Both the position numbers and the translations under genes were made by a program. Shown in pieces: positions 9,394 through 19,508 of a stretch of DNA of 64,000 nucleotides. The notes below the pieces were generated by a model. That model made no database searches. It was not told where the DNA came from and worked only from the letters and a program-made list of their open reading frames with translations. This DNA is from JBCCGR01 sp039029195 (GTDB lineage: Bacteria; Pseudomonadota; Alphaproteobacteria; Rhizobiales; Rhizobiaceae): positions 1-64,000 of the forward strand of contig JBCCGR010000022.1 in the NCBI GenBank assembly GCA_039029195.1, in the 5' to 3' direction. Every line of letters begins with the position of its first letter. Positions within the stretch are counted from its first letter, which is position 1.

Positions 9394-9806
9394 TACCAGT
9401 CATGGAGTTGGTGTCTTGCTTCGGACTTTCCTCAGCTTCCAATCTCCCCCTTGCGGGGGAGATCGAGAACAAGCGGCCAATTAACGGACTTCAGCTATTC
9501 GCTGTGTTTCGCCGCTCTAGACACCCGCCTTTGCGGGTGTGACAAAGGGAGAGGTGCGTCGTGTTGACAACAAAACCCTCGGCTCTTGCACCTTCCGCTC
9601 AACCCAACAATTTGTCATTGCCGCTACAGCGGCAATCTGGGAATGCAAGTCGCTGGCGACCGACCGACAGCACAACCCGTCGCTCTGGGCACAAGTTGAA
9701 ACGGGTGTGACAAGATTCAATTTTGAAGGGCGAACTCGCAACGCTACGATCCAGCAATCAGCTTCATTGCGCGCATCACTGCCCGTCAAACGCCAATATG
9801 AACCGC
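9394..9806. repeat. 413-nt gap with three extragenic palindromes, no gene
   Basis: The gap between convergent kdsA and the LprI-like gene holds three hairpins. They are 9441-9462 (ATCTCCCC / GGGGGAGAT), 9521-9540 (ACACCCGC / GCGGGTGT, TTTG-type loop) and 9617-9636 (ATTGCCGCT / AGCGGCAAT). The reading frames crossing it are repeat-derived (for example VTPAKAGV) and have no family likeness, so I call no gene. The hairpins flanking both convergent 3' ends could serve as bidirectional transcript ends. Confidence 0.7.
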
Positions 9807-10163
9807 CTACTGAACAACCCTTGCCAGCCGGTAGCCGCGTTTTTCAATTGCGTCGAGTTCGGTCAGTCGGTCGCGATAGATGTCTTCCAGACAGGCGGCA
9901 TCAAGCTTGCACTGATTGCGCTTTTTCAGCCATGCGAACTGCGATTGTTTCAGCGTGGCGCTCGCATTCTCACCGACCACATTGCGAAGCGTCTGACGGT
10001 ATTTTGCCGCCAATCGCTCATCGCTAACAATCAGGTCTTCATTGTTGCAGATTTCAAATTCCGCCGAAATGGCTGCGGCCGAACACTTGAATGATTGCGC
10101 CTCGGCCTGCGTGGCGAGCCATAGTCCTGAGACGAACGCGGCGGCGACAAGTAGTTTTTCCAT
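9807..10163 (-). CDS. Small exported LprI-like (DUF1311) protein
   Basis: This 118-residue protein has a cleavable signal peptide (about residues 1-22, ending AEA-Q). The mature part carries the spacing typical of the lysozyme-inhibitor LprI family: Cys in SFKCS, then FEICNNEDLIVSDERLAAKY, then KRNQCKLDAACLEDIYRDRL. Four cysteines suggest two disulfides in the periplasm. Some family members inhibit lysozyme, but that is not shown here. It lies 100 nt downstream of the DUF1835 gene on the same strand. Confidence 0.72.
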   Translation of the reverse strand: MEKLLVAAAFVSGLWLATQAEAQSFKCSAAAISAEFEICNNEDLIVSDERLAAKYRQTLRNVVGENASATLKQSQFAWLKKRNQCKLDAACLEDIYRDRLTELDAIEKRGYRLARVVQ

Positions 10164-10262
10164 TGGTTTTGTTACCCATTTACCGACCCCCCAAGGGTTA
10201 ATTCTGATTCAGGAAATGGATCGAAATGGGTTGTGAATATGGAGATTTGGTGCGCGCCGGTC

Positions 10263-11234
10263 TCAATCGCGCCACAGTTCACCATCGGCAAATCGCCACA
10301 TATTGTTATTGCTGATGCGGGTCCCGCTCCACCAGAAATCAATTGTGTTGTGCTGGGCAAAATCGGCGCCACCCAATATCGCAATACCATGGTCTGTCAG
10401 CGAGACCTCGGCTCGCACCCAATCTCGCAGCGCTTCACCATCCAAGTAGCTGGGAAACGGTCCAGCGAGCCCCTGAACCACTGGCTTTTCACAGAACTGC
10501 AGCTTCTCGAGCAGCTTGAAAAAGCTTGTGTCGCCCAGATAGCGCGGCTCTTCCTGCTCGCAATATTGCCCAAACAACCGCCCGGCCGTGGTTGGCGATA
10601 TGCTCAACAAGTCGAGAATGATGTTCTGCACCCGGCCAAGCCCGTTCCTTCCCGGAAGTTCCTGCAAAAAACGTTCAAGAGCAGGCTGCACAAAGGGCAG
10701 GGTGGGCAGGAACTCCTGACTGAGCGCGAACACCTCTTTCGGTGTCGAAGCGCCCAGTGCGGACCAAAGTCGCCGACTGGCTTCCAATTGCGCCATGGTT
10801 ATTGGTGCGCCATGACCAGCCGCCTCCTGAAGCTCGGTCGAGGTCATTTCGCCGATATAGTTCGAGGTTTGGACCAGCGAGACACCATCCAGCCGCGCAT
10901 GATCTGATAGCAGCGCGAGAATCTGGATCAGTTGAAGCTGATCATAGAGATCATGCTCAAACCAAAGTTCGACTTCTTCATAGCCGCCATGGGCCACAAT
11001 CAACTGGTGGGACTGCATCATACCGGTCTTGATTTCGGCCATTGAGCCGAACCCTGCTTCCGCCAGATACGTGGCCCGCGCCTCGCAAAAAGCTTCAGCG
11101 CCACCGTCCAGCACGATCGGCCCTTCGTGCAGCACATCCCGCCATGGGTGGATTTCATCATGCGATGCCACACCGGCGAGCGTGAGCTTCTCAACTGCCG
11201 AATCGCCGTTTGTCAGGATCAACCGTTTTCCCAA
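10263..11234 (-). CDS. DUF1835 domain-containing protein
   Basis: A protein of unknown function resembling the DUF1835 family. Conserved-looking segments are LILTNGDSAVEKL at the N-terminus, HPWRDVLHEGPI near residue 30, VELWFEHDLYDQLQLIQILA near residue 100, and a C-terminal part rich in LPFVQPALERFLQELP-like helices. I chose the TTG at 11234 (MGKRLILTNGDS, 323 residues) because the family begins close to this strand. An ATG at 11369 would add 45 basic, unconserved residues and reach to 35 nt from the divergent eno start. Start confidence is modest. Confidence 0.7.
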   Translation of the reverse strand: MGKRLILTNGDSAVEKLTLAGVASHDEIHPWRDVLHEGPIVLDGGAEAFCEARATYLAEAGFGSMAEIKTGMMQSHQLIVAHGGYEEVELWFEHDLYDQLQLIQILALLSDHARLDGVSLVQTSNYIGEMTSTELQEAAGHGAPITMAQLEASRRLWSALGASTPKEVFALSQEFLPTLPFVQPALERFLQELPGRNGLGRVQNIILDLLSISPTTAGRLFGQYCEQEEPRYLGDTSFFKLLEKLQFCEKPVVQGLAGPFPSYLDGEALRDWVRAEVSLTDHGIAILGGADFAQHNTIDFWWSGTRISNNNMWRFADGELWRD

Positions 11235-11403
11235 TCGTCCGTCTTTCTGTTGGTTCAGGCGGGCTGACGGCGAGGGGGCTCTTGCCCTGCGGCCATTTAT
11301 GCACCCATTCACCTTTGCCTTTTTGACTTTGTGGACTATAGCACGCCTGCCTCCCACAAGTCCGATCAAATCGATTTAAACAACGAGACCCAGCGAGAAA
11401 ACC

Positions 11404-12678
11404 ATGACCGCCATCACCGATATCATCGCAAGAGAAATTCTGGACAGCCGTGGCAATCCGACAGTCGAAGTCGATGTGGTTTTGGAAGATGGCTCCATGG
11501 GCCGGGCGGCGGTTCCATCCGGCGCATCCACCGGTGCCCACGAAGCGGTGGAACTTCGCGATGGTGAAGAGCGTTATTTCGGTAAAGGCGTGCAACGTGC
11601 CGTTCATGCGGTCAATTCCGAGCTATTTGATGCGCTGAGCGGATTGGACGCCGAAGATCAGCTCAAGATCGACAGCATCATGTGCGAGCTTGATGGCACG
11701 GAAAACAAATCCCGGCTCGGTGCAAATGCTATTCTCGGCGTTTCGCTCGCTGTCGCAAAAGCCTCTGCCGAAGCCGCTGGCCTGCCGCTGTACCGCTATG
11801 CGGGCGGGGCACGGGCGCATTTGCTTCCTGTTCCCATGATGAACATCATCAACGGTGGCGAGCACGCCGACAACCCAATCGACTTTCAGGAATTCATGAT
11901 CATGCCCGTGGGTGCAGACACGCTGCGCGATGCGGTGCGGGTTGGTTCGGAAATCTTCCACACACTCAAGAAGGGCCTGAGCGAAGCCGGTCACGCCACC
12001 AATGTGGGCGATGAGGGTGGATTTGCCCCAAACATTGCATCCGCGCCGGATGCGCTCGATTTCATCATGCGTTCCATTGAAAAGGCCGGATACGCCCCAG
12101 GCGACGATGTCTGCCTTGCGCTCGACTGTGCATCGACCGAATTCTACGAAGACGGCAAGTACAACCTCAAAGGTGAGGGCAGGGTGCTGGAATCCGGTGC
12201 TCTGGCCGAATATCTCGCTGAACTGGTTGGAAAGTATCCAATCATCTCGATTGAAGATGGCATGGCAGAAGACGATTGGGATGGCTGGAAAGCCCTCACC
12301 ACTGCCTGTGGAGACAATTGCCAACTCGTCGGCGATGATCTCTTTGTCACCAACACCACCCGCCTGCGCGATGGCATCGCCATGGGCGTCGCGAACTCGA
12401 TCCTCGTCAAGGTCAATCAAATCGGCACACTGTCGGAGACGTTCGAAGCGGTCGAAACCGCCCACCGCGCCAGCTACACCAGCGTCATGTCCCATCGCTC
12501 GGGTGAAACAGAAGACAACACCATTGCCGATCTCGCCGTCGCCACCAATTGCGGCCAGATCAAAACCGGCTCGCTCTCACGCTCCGACCGGCTTGCAAAG
12601 TACAATCAGCTCATCCGCATCGAAGAAGAGCTCGGATCTCAGGCCGTTTATGCAGGCGACAGCATTCTCAGGGGGTGA
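11404..12678 (+). CDS. eno: Enolase
   Basis: Enolase dehydrates 2-phosphoglycerate to phosphoenolpyruvate and is often part of the RNA degradosome. The 424-residue protein has the N-terminal REILDSRGNPTVEVDV, the GANAILGVSLAVAKA loop, and metal ligands in LALDCASTEFY and SIEDGMAEDDWDGW. VGDDLFVTN, the catalytic Lys in LVKVNQIGTLSET, and SHRSGETEDNTIADLAVA complete the active site. It is divergent from the DUF1835 gene and followed by a cluster of palindromes. Confidence 0.98.
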   Translation: MTAITDIIAREILDSRGNPTVEVDVVLEDGSMGRAAVPSGASTGAHEAVELRDGEERYFGKGVQRAVHAVNSELFDALSGLDAEDQLKIDSIMCELDGTENKSRLGANAILGVSLAVAKASAEAAGLPLYRYAGGARAHLLPVPMMNIINGGEHADNPIDFQEFMIMPVGADTLRDAVRVGSEIFHTLKKGLSEAGHATNVGDEGGFAPNIASAPDALDFIMRSIEKAGYAPGDDVCLALDCASTEFYEDGKYNLKGEGRVLESGALAEYLAELVGKYPIISIEDGMAEDDWDGWKALTTACGDNCQLVGDDLFVTNTTRLRDGIAMGVANSILVKVNQIGTLSETFEAVETAHRASYTSVMSHRSGETEDNTIADLAVATNCGQIKTGSLSRSDRLAKYNQLIRIEEELGSQAVYAGDSILRG

Positions 12679-12953
12679 TGGAGGGCTGTGTACAAACAAG
12701 GTCGATTGCCAGCCATCATCTAATCGGTTCGGTTGTTTCCCTCCCCCAGCGGGGGAGGGTGTCGTCGCAAGACGACGGGTGGGGGAAGTCAAACATAATC
12801 CCCACCCGTCATGACTTCGTCATGCCACCCTCCCCTTTGAAAAAGGGGAGGGAAACCAAATCCAGCAGCTTCAAACGCTAGTCTCCACCCTGTGCATAAT
12901 CGCCCTTGCGCATCAAATGAGCATCTGATCCCTTCCCGGCTGGAGGGATTGGC
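12679..12953. repeat. Intergenic palindrome cluster between eno and the EEP gene
   Basis: This 275-nt gap contains four stacked inverted repeats. They are a CCCTCCCCC/GGGGGAGGG hairpin at 12739-12759, GTCGTC-GCAA-GACGAC at 12761-12776, GGGTGGGG pairing with CCCCACCC across about 12777-12808, and an 11-bp stem CCCTCCCCTTT / AAAGGGGAGGG at 12828-12852. The layout resembles the composite extragenic repeats common in Hyphomicrobiales. The first hairpin could also end the eno transcript. No gene is seen. Confidence 0.75.
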
Positions 12954-14189
12954 ATGGCCCATTTCAGCGACGCCCAATGGGTGGACATCTTCGACCGACT
13001 AAACGGCGAACCGCGGGCCTATGGCTTGCCGCAGCGACGCAACGGCTCGCTGGTCCTTTCCTCATTCAATATCCGCAAGTTCGGGCGGTTGATGAATGGC
13101 AGTGAAACCAAGCGCAGCGCTGGATCGTGGGATCTGTTGGTCGACTATTGTAGCCGATGCGATCTCGTGGCCATCCAGGAGGTACTCGATGACCTTTCAA
13201 GCCTGCTGCATCTGCGAGAACGGCTCGGCAAAAACTGGTCAATTCTTGTCTCTGACCAGGCCGGAGGCATTCCGGGTGAACGTGGCGCCCGCGAGCGCCT
13301 GGCCTTCATCTATCGCCACGACCGGCTGCGCCACACCGGCATGGCATCCGACATAACCTTCGAGCGGTCTGAAATTTTTGACCGTATTTACGACAATCGC
13401 GAGGATTTCATTGAAACGTTTCGCGAGCGGGAGCAGCAACTGATCGAATGGCAGGCACAGACTGAGGCCCGTATGGCCGAGGGGAAACGACCACGACCAC
13501 GCCCCCCGTTCGTGTTGCCCCATTTCATTCAGTTCATCCGTTCGCCGCATCTAGCCGCGTTTGAAACAGTGGGACGTTCCAAAGCGGCACCTTATGAGTT
13601 CATCGCGGTCAATGCGCATCTTCTTTATGGCGACAAAAGCAAGCAACGCGAGGAGCGCAGGCGCGAGTTCAAGGCTTTGCTTGACTGGATCATCTCCCGC
13701 GCAGCGGAAACGGATCGCGTTTTTGCACCTAACATCCTGTTGTTTGGAGATCTCAATCTCGACTTCAAAAACAACGACCGACGGCGGGAGGCGGTGGCCA
13801 GATTTTTGCGGCGACTGAACACGACCAAACTCAAACAGGCAGCCAAGGTCAACTTTCCATTTCTCGACCCGCATCCCGACAGAGATAACGAATTCCGCAC
13901 CAACGCGCGCGCCAATCAGACCTATGATCAGATCGCCATTGTCGCCTCGGATGACCGACTGCCGCCACCGTCCGAGAATGACTTTGCCTCAAAGCGCGGG
14001 GTGAACGGGTTTGATTTCGGCATGTTTGATTTCCGACAATTGTTTCTCGACGCGGTGCCGGAAGCCACAAACCCCAACACGGGAAAGCCGGTGTACAGCC
14101 TGTTTGAACACGATGTGAGCGATCACATGCCGATCTGGATCAGGTTGAGACGGCCGAGGGTCCGGCAGCGCGAATTCCTCTGGGAATGA
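12954..14189 (+). CDS. Endonuclease/exonuclease/phosphatase family protein
   Basis: The 411-residue protein has the fold signature of the DNase I/exonuclease III/phosphatase superfamily. LVLSSFNIRKFG contains the metal-coordinating Asn, CDLVAIQEVLDD the metal-binding Glu, and NILLFGDLNLDFKNND the catalytic Asp-x-Asn. YDQIAI and the C-terminal FEHDVSDHMPIWIRL contain the catalytic Asp-His pair. No signal peptide is visible, so a cytoplasmic nuclease or phosphodiesterase is likely, but the substrate is unknown. A charged insert lies at about residues 145-185. It is followed by ftsB on the same strand. Confidence 0.82.
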   Translation: MAHFSDAQWVDIFDRLNGEPRAYGLPQRRNGSLVLSSFNIRKFGRLMNGSETKRSAGSWDLLVDYCSRCDLVAIQEVLDDLSSLLHLRERLGKNWSILVSDQAGGIPGERGARERLAFIYRHDRLRHTGMASDITFERSEIFDRIYDNREDFIETFREREQQLIEWQAQTEARMAEGKRPRPRPPFVLPHFIQFIRSPHLAAFETVGRSKAAPYEFIAVNAHLLYGDKSKQREERRREFKALLDWIISRAAETDRVFAPNILLFGDLNLDFKNNDRRREAVARFLRRLNTTKLKQAAKVNFPFLDPHPDRDNEFRTNARANQTYDQIAIVASDDRLPPPSENDFASKRGVNGFDFGMFDFRQLFLDAVPEATNPNTGKPVYSLFEHDVSDHMPIWIRLRRPRVRQREFLWE

Positions 14190-14264
14190 TTGCTGCTTCG
14201 ATACGCTTCATTAAGCCTGTTGCGCGATAGTGGAGGTGTAAAAGTAGCCGAGTTCCGATTGCAG

Positions 14265-14573
14265 ATGCTCACCCGCCAGCGCAAACGCCGCAACACCCAT
14301 CGCCTGATCGTACCGGTGATCTCGGCGGCCGTGTTGAGCTATTTCGGCTTTCATGCCTTTTCCGGAGATTATGGGCTTCGATCCCATCAGCTATTGATCG
14401 AGAAACAGGTGACGCTTGTTGCCGAACTTGAAGGCCTGCGGACCAAACGCAACCAGCTGACGCACCTCAACAGCTTGTTGGAAAACGGCTCCATCGAAAA
14501 AGACATGCTCGACGAACGAAGCCGGCATCTTTTGAATGTCGCGCGAGAAGACGAAATCGTCATTTTCCGATGA
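14265..14573 (+). CDS. ftsB: Septum formation initiator FtsB-like protein
   Basis: FtsB-type divisome proteins are short bitopic proteins linking FtsQ and FtsL. From MLTRQRKRRNTHRL there is a basic cytoplasmic stub, one membrane helix (about residues 15-33, VPVISAAVLSYFGFHAFSG), a leucine/glutamate coiled coil (about 43-80), and the terminal LDERSRHLLNVAREDEIVIF. That end matches the alphaproteobacterial family, as does the position between eno and pdhA. The start is uncertain: no good ribosome binding site precedes it, and the frame is open back to 14190. Confidence 0.85.
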   Translation: MLTRQRKRRNTHRLIVPVISAAVLSYFGFHAFSGDYGLRSHQLLIEKQVTLVAELEGLRTKRNQLTHLNSLLENGSIEKDMLDERSRHLLNVAREDEIVIFR

Positions 14574-14600
14574 TCTTGAGGTCAGTCGATCCCAGTTTGA

Positions 14601-14659
14601 ATTAACTTAATACAAGTTAATCGGCATATTATTCATAAAACTCATGCGTTTAACGCATG
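14601..14659. promoter_or_regulatory. Twin palindromes upstream of pdhA (probable operators)
   Basis: Two perfect inverted repeats lie in the 163-nt gap before pdhA. ATTAACTT-AATAC-AAGTTAAT is at 14601-14621 and CATGCGTT-T-AACGCATG at 14643-14659, 78 nt before the start codon. Their centres are 40 nt apart. A TATTAT hexamer at 14627-14632 lies between them and could be a -10 element. The arrangement fits dimeric regulators acting on the pyruvate dehydrogenase promoter, but which regulator is unknown. Confidence 0.6.
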
Positions 14660-14736
14660 GCAGATGTCACAGTTTGGACTTTCCAATACAGTTTTTGCGG
14701 TTATGGTGCCGCCAAACTGGATCAGGAGGAACCGGA

Positions 14737-15813
14737 ATGGCCAAACGCGCAACCGCGTCCACGTCGAAGAAGTCCGCAGCTTCAAAATCCCGCGCAGGCC
14801 CACGCGCCGCGGGCAAGCCCAAAACCCCGGCACCGGCAGATTTTTCCAAGGAACAGGATCTCGACGCCTATCGCGAGATGTTGCTGATCCGCCGGTTCGA
14901 AGAAAAAGCCGGTCAGCTCTACGGCATGGGCTACATTGGCGGCTTCTGCCATCTTTACATCGGTCAGGAAGCGGTTGTCGTCGGCATGCAGGCCGCCATC
15001 AAGCATGGTGATCAGGTCATCACCGGTTACCGTGACCATGGCCATATGCTGGCTTGCGGTATGGAAGCCCGCGGAGTGATGGCTGAACTGACCGGGCGCC
15101 GCGGCGGCTATTCCCGCGGCAAGGGCGGTTCCATGCACATGTTCTCCAAGGAGAAGAACTTTTACGGCGGTCACGGCATTGTGGGGGCGCAGGTCTCGCT
15201 TGGAACCGGTCTCGCCTTTGCCAACAATTATCGCGACAATGACAATGTGTCGCTCACCTACTTTGGCGATGGCGCATCGAACCAGGGCCAGGTCTATGAA
15301 AGCTTCAACATGGCGGAGCTGTGGAACCTGCCAGTGATCTACATCATCGAGAACAACCGCTATGCTATGGGCACCGCCGTCAGCCGCGCTTCAGCGCTCA
15401 CCGACTTCTCCCAGCGCGGCGCATCCTTCAACATTCCAGGCATCACCGTGGATGGTATGGATGTCCGCGCCGTCAAGGCCGCTGGCGATCTGGCCGTGGA
15501 CTGGTGCCGCTCCGGCAAGGGCCCCATCATTCTGGAAATGCAGACTTACCGCTATCGCGGGCATTCCATGTCAGACCCTGCCAAATACCGCACCAAGGAC
15601 GAAGTCCAGAAAATGCGGGAAGAGAGCGACCCGATTGAACAGGTCAAACAACGCCTGATATCCAACGAGTGGGCCTCCGAAGATGATCTGAAAGCCATCG
15701 ACAAGGATATTCGTGCCGTCGTTGCCGACGCTGCCGACTTTGCGCAGACCGATCCGGAACCTGACGCATCGGAACTTTACACCGACATTCTGCTTGAAAC
15801 TGAGGAGGCTTAA
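14737..15813 (+). CDS. pdhA: Pyruvate dehydrogenase E1 component, alpha subunit
   Basis: PdhA with PdhB forms the alpha2beta2 E1 that decarboxylates pyruvate on thiamine diphosphate. The start MAKRATASTSKK (358 residues) follows an AGGAGGA site by 6 nt. The first 30 residues are a Lys/Ala/Pro-rich tail, as in relatives. Motifs are YRDHGHMLACGM, GGSMHMFSKEKNFYGGHGIVG, the thiamine diphosphate motif GDGASNQGQVYESFNMAELW with IENNRYAMGT, and the loop YRYRGHSMSDPAKYR. It heads the pdhA-pdhB-DUF5076-pdhC run. Confidence 0.98.
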   Translation: MAKRATASTSKKSAASKSRAGPRAAGKPKTPAPADFSKEQDLDAYREMLLIRRFEEKAGQLYGMGYIGGFCHLYIGQEAVVVGMQAAIKHGDQVITGYRDHGHMLACGMEARGVMAELTGRRGGYSRGKGGSMHMFSKEKNFYGGHGIVGAQVSLGTGLAFANNYRDNDNVSLTYFGDGASNQGQVYESFNMAELWNLPVIYIIENNRYAMGTAVSRASALTDFSQRGASFNIPGITVDGMDVRAVKAAGDLAVDWCRSGKGPIILEMQTYRYRGHSMSDPAKYRTKDEVQKMREESDPIEQVKQRLISNEWASEDDLKAIDKDIRAVVADAADFAQTDPEPDASELYTDILLETEEA

Positions 15814-15816
15814 GCG

Positions 15817-17226
15817 ATGCCAATCGAAATTTTGATGCCCGCCCTGTCTCCAACCATGGAAGAGGGCAATCTGGCCAAGTGGGTCGCCAAGGAAGGCGAC
15901 ACGGTCTCAGCCGGGGATGTGATTGCAGAGATTGAAACCGACAAGGCAACTATGGAAGTGGAAGCCGTTGACGAGGGCGTGCTTGCCAAGATCGTGGTGC
16001 CCGAAGGCACAGAAGGCGTAAAGGTCAATTCGCTGATCGCTTTGATCGCCGAAGAAGGCGAAGACGCGTCGAGCGTCGAGGTCGGATCGACGGCGCCTGC
16101 GGCTGCACCGGCTGCAGCCCCTGCCGCGGAAGCCACAGCCGCCGCTGAAGCTGAAAAAGTCGCCCAGACTGGTGTTTCAGACCAGCTGACATCGCTGTTG
16201 ACTGTGCTTCGCGCCGAAGACCCGGAAATTCCAGCAGGCACAGCAATGGTTTCGACCACCGTGCGTGAAGCGCTTCGCGATGCCATGGCAGAAGAAATGC
16301 GCCGCGATGGCGACGTCTTCGTCATGGGCGAGGAAGTCGCAGAATATCAGGGTGCCTACAAGGTGACTCAAGGCCTTCTCGACGAGTTTGGTGCAAAGCG
16401 TGTTATCGACACGCCCATCACCGAGCACGGCTTTGCCGGTATCGGCGTTGGCGCGGCCATGGCGGGTCTGAAACCAATCGTTGAATTCATGACCTTCAAC
16501 TTCGCCATGCAGGCGATTGACCAGATCATCAACTCCGCCGCCAAAACGCTCTATATGTCCGGCGGTCAGATGGGGGCACCAATGGTGTTTCGCGGGCCGA
16601 ATGGTGCTGCTGCACGCGTGGCCGCACAACATTCGCAGTGCTATGCCGCCTGGTACAGCCACATTCCGGGTCTCAAGGTGGTTGCGCCCTGGAGCGCTTC
16701 CGATGCGAAGGGACTTTTGAAGGCCGCAATTCGTGATCCAAATCCGGTAATTTTCCTGGAAAACGAAATTCTCTACGGTCAGTCGTTTGATGTGCCCGAT
16801 ATGGAAGATTTCGTTCTGCCCATCGGCAAGGCACGGGTCCACAAGGTCGGCAACGATGTCACAATCGTCTCGTTCGGCATTGGCATGCGGTATGCGTCGG
16901 AGGCAGCCGAAGCGCTTGCAGGTGAGGGGATTGAAGCGGAAGTCATAGACCTTCGCTCGTTGCGCCCGCTCGATATGGCAACGGTTGTCGCCTCTTTGCA
17001 GAAGACCAATCGCTGCATCACTGTGGAAGAAGGCTTCCCGCAATCCGGCATTGGTGCGGAAATCTCCGCCCAGATCATGGAGCATGCGTTCGATTATCTC
17101 GACGCACCAGTGATCCGCATCACTGGCAAGGATGTGCCGATGCCCTATGCGGCCAATCTTGAAAAGCTTGCTTTGCCCAGCGTGGAAGAGATTGTGGCAG
17201 CCGCCAAAGCGGTGACCTATCGATAA
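15817..17226 (+). CDS. pdhB: Pyruvate dehydrogenase E1 component, beta subunit with N-terminal lipoyl domain
   Basis: The 469-residue protein is an E1 beta subunit carrying its own lipoyl domain (residues 1-80) with the lipoylated Lys in EIETDKATMEVEAVDEG. An Ala/Pro-rich linker (about 88-125) follows. The E1 beta core starts near residue 140 (TTVREALRDAMAEEM) and contains GEEVAEYQGAYKVT, TPITEHGFAGIGVGAAM and the C-terminal transketolase domain. A lipoyl-E1 beta fusion is usual in Hyphomicrobiales. It starts 3 nt after pdhA. Confidence 0.97.
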   Translation: MPIEILMPALSPTMEEGNLAKWVAKEGDTVSAGDVIAEIETDKATMEVEAVDEGVLAKIVVPEGTEGVKVNSLIALIAEEGEDASSVEVGSTAPAAAPAAAPAAEATAAAEAEKVAQTGVSDQLTSLLTVLRAEDPEIPAGTAMVSTTVREALRDAMAEEMRRDGDVFVMGEEVAEYQGAYKVTQGLLDEFGAKRVIDTPITEHGFAGIGVGAAMAGLKPIVEFMTFNFAMQAIDQIINSAAKTLYMSGGQMGAPMVFRGPNGAAARVAAQHSQCYAAWYSHIPGLKVVAPWSASDAKGLLKAAIRDPNPVIFLENEILYGQSFDVPDMEDFVLPIGKARVHKVGNDVTIVSFGIGMRYASEAAEALAGEGIEAEVIDLRSLRPLDMATVVASLQKTNRCITVEEGFPQSGIGAEISAQIMEHAFDYLDAPVIRITGKDVPMPYAANLEKLALPSVEEIVAAAKAVTYR

Positions 17227-17238
17227 GGAATGGGTCGG

Positions 17239-17500
17239 ATGCGCAAGCTCGACATAGGAGCGGTTCGCTACGACGCAATCGACGGTGGCGTGGTGTTCGC
17301 CTCGGGCGCCGACGAGGTTCTCATCACGCTCGATGCGATCGAAACCTATTTCTCCAAGCCATTTGCGCCTCAGGAAGCCATCAACCACGCCATTGAAATC
17401 AGCCCGCTTTTGCGGCGCGTGGCCAACGCAACACCCTGTCGCGATGGCCGCATCAACATTACCAACGCCATTTTGAATGAGCGGGACTGGGAGGTTCCAG

Positions 17501-17511
<11 letters not shown>
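17239..17511 (+). CDS. DUF5076-like small protein in the pdh operon
   Basis: An acidic protein of 90 residues with no signal peptide or membrane helix. It lies between pdhB and pdhC and overlaps the pdhC start by 11 nt. The sequence (VRYDAIDGGVVFASGADEVL, then ETYFSKPFAPQEAINHAI, then INITNAILNERDWEVP) resembles a small family I recall as DUF5076, which occupies this same operon position in relatives. The ATG at 17239 is better spaced from AAGGA (17225-17229) than the one at 17230. The function is unknown; a role in dehydrogenase assembly is only suggested by position. Confidence 0.78.
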
Positions 17512-18934
<1,423 letters not shown>

Positions 18935-18956
18935 GGGGAAGTGCACCACAGCCGTC

Positions 18957-19021
18957 ATTCCGGCCTTCACGGCCGGAATCCATCGCATGGTAGGAGTGGA
19001 TTGCGGCCCTGAAGGCCGCAA
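18957..19021. repeat. Two palindromes between pdhC and a small membrane protein gene
   Basis: ATTCCGGCC-TTCAC-GGCCGGAAT occupies 18957-18979 and TTGCGGCC-CTGAA-GGCCGCAA occupies 19001-19021. The first is nearly identical in its arms to the element at 8494-8516. They lie between convergent genes and could double as a bidirectional terminator, though no T-run follows. Confidence 0.8.
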
Positions 19022-19041
19022 CGACGAGAGGAAGTAGGAGC

Positions 19042-19299
19042 CTATTCAGATTTCTCAGTCTTCTCCGCTTCATTGGCACGGTAGGCATCGCTGAGCGCTT
19101 TATTGATCGGAGCAAGATAGCTTGCGGCGACAAGATAAAGAATAACAAATACAATAATATATGCGTATTTCTTAATTCGTGACGTGAGGGAATTGCGCAA
19201 AAACAGAAACCCGAAAAGGGCAGCAACGGCAAACACAAGAGCGAGATTAATCGCCGAATAGCCGAGCTGGTTCAACGCATCAATCGGGTTCATGAACAT
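19042..19299 (-). CDS. Small two-helix membrane protein of unknown function
   Basis: The 85-residue protein has two hydrophobic helices (about residues 14-34, AINLALVFAVAALFGFLFL, and 45-64, YAYIIVFVILYLVAASYL). They are joined by a basic loop (NSLTSRIKKY), and the tail is Glu/Lys-rich (EAEKTEKSE). I do not recognise the family. It is convergent with pdhC and divergent from the GNAT gene. Clean codon use and a plausible ATG at 19299 support a real gene, though a start at Met3 is also possible. Confidence 0.6.
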   Translation of the reverse strand: MFMNPIDALNQLGYSAINLALVFAVAALFGFLFLRNSLTSRIKKYAYIIVFVILYLVAASYLAPINKALSDAYRANEAEKTEKSE

Positions 19300-19508
19300 G
19301 AGACTGTGGGGCCTGAAAAAGGAAATCTGATGATGGGATTTATCCGATACGGGCAGATAGTGAAACTGGTTTTCCCAACCTACGTCGCCGTTTCAGCCAT
19401 CACGCCTTCCCTTGCGGGCGGAGTCCATCGCAGTTTTTTATTCGGTGGATTTCGTCCTACCTTTCACCTGCTCTGGACTGGGCGAAAAGACGGTCAGGAT
19501 TAAGCTTC

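Noticed and set aside
9517..9789. A 90-codon minus-strand frame in the kdsA/LprI gap
   Set aside because: Its ends are translated palindromic repeat (VTPAKAGV) and the middle has no recognisable features.
11623..12495. A 290-codon open frame antisense to eno
   Set aside because: It lies inside the conserved enolase gene and shows no domain or start-site support.
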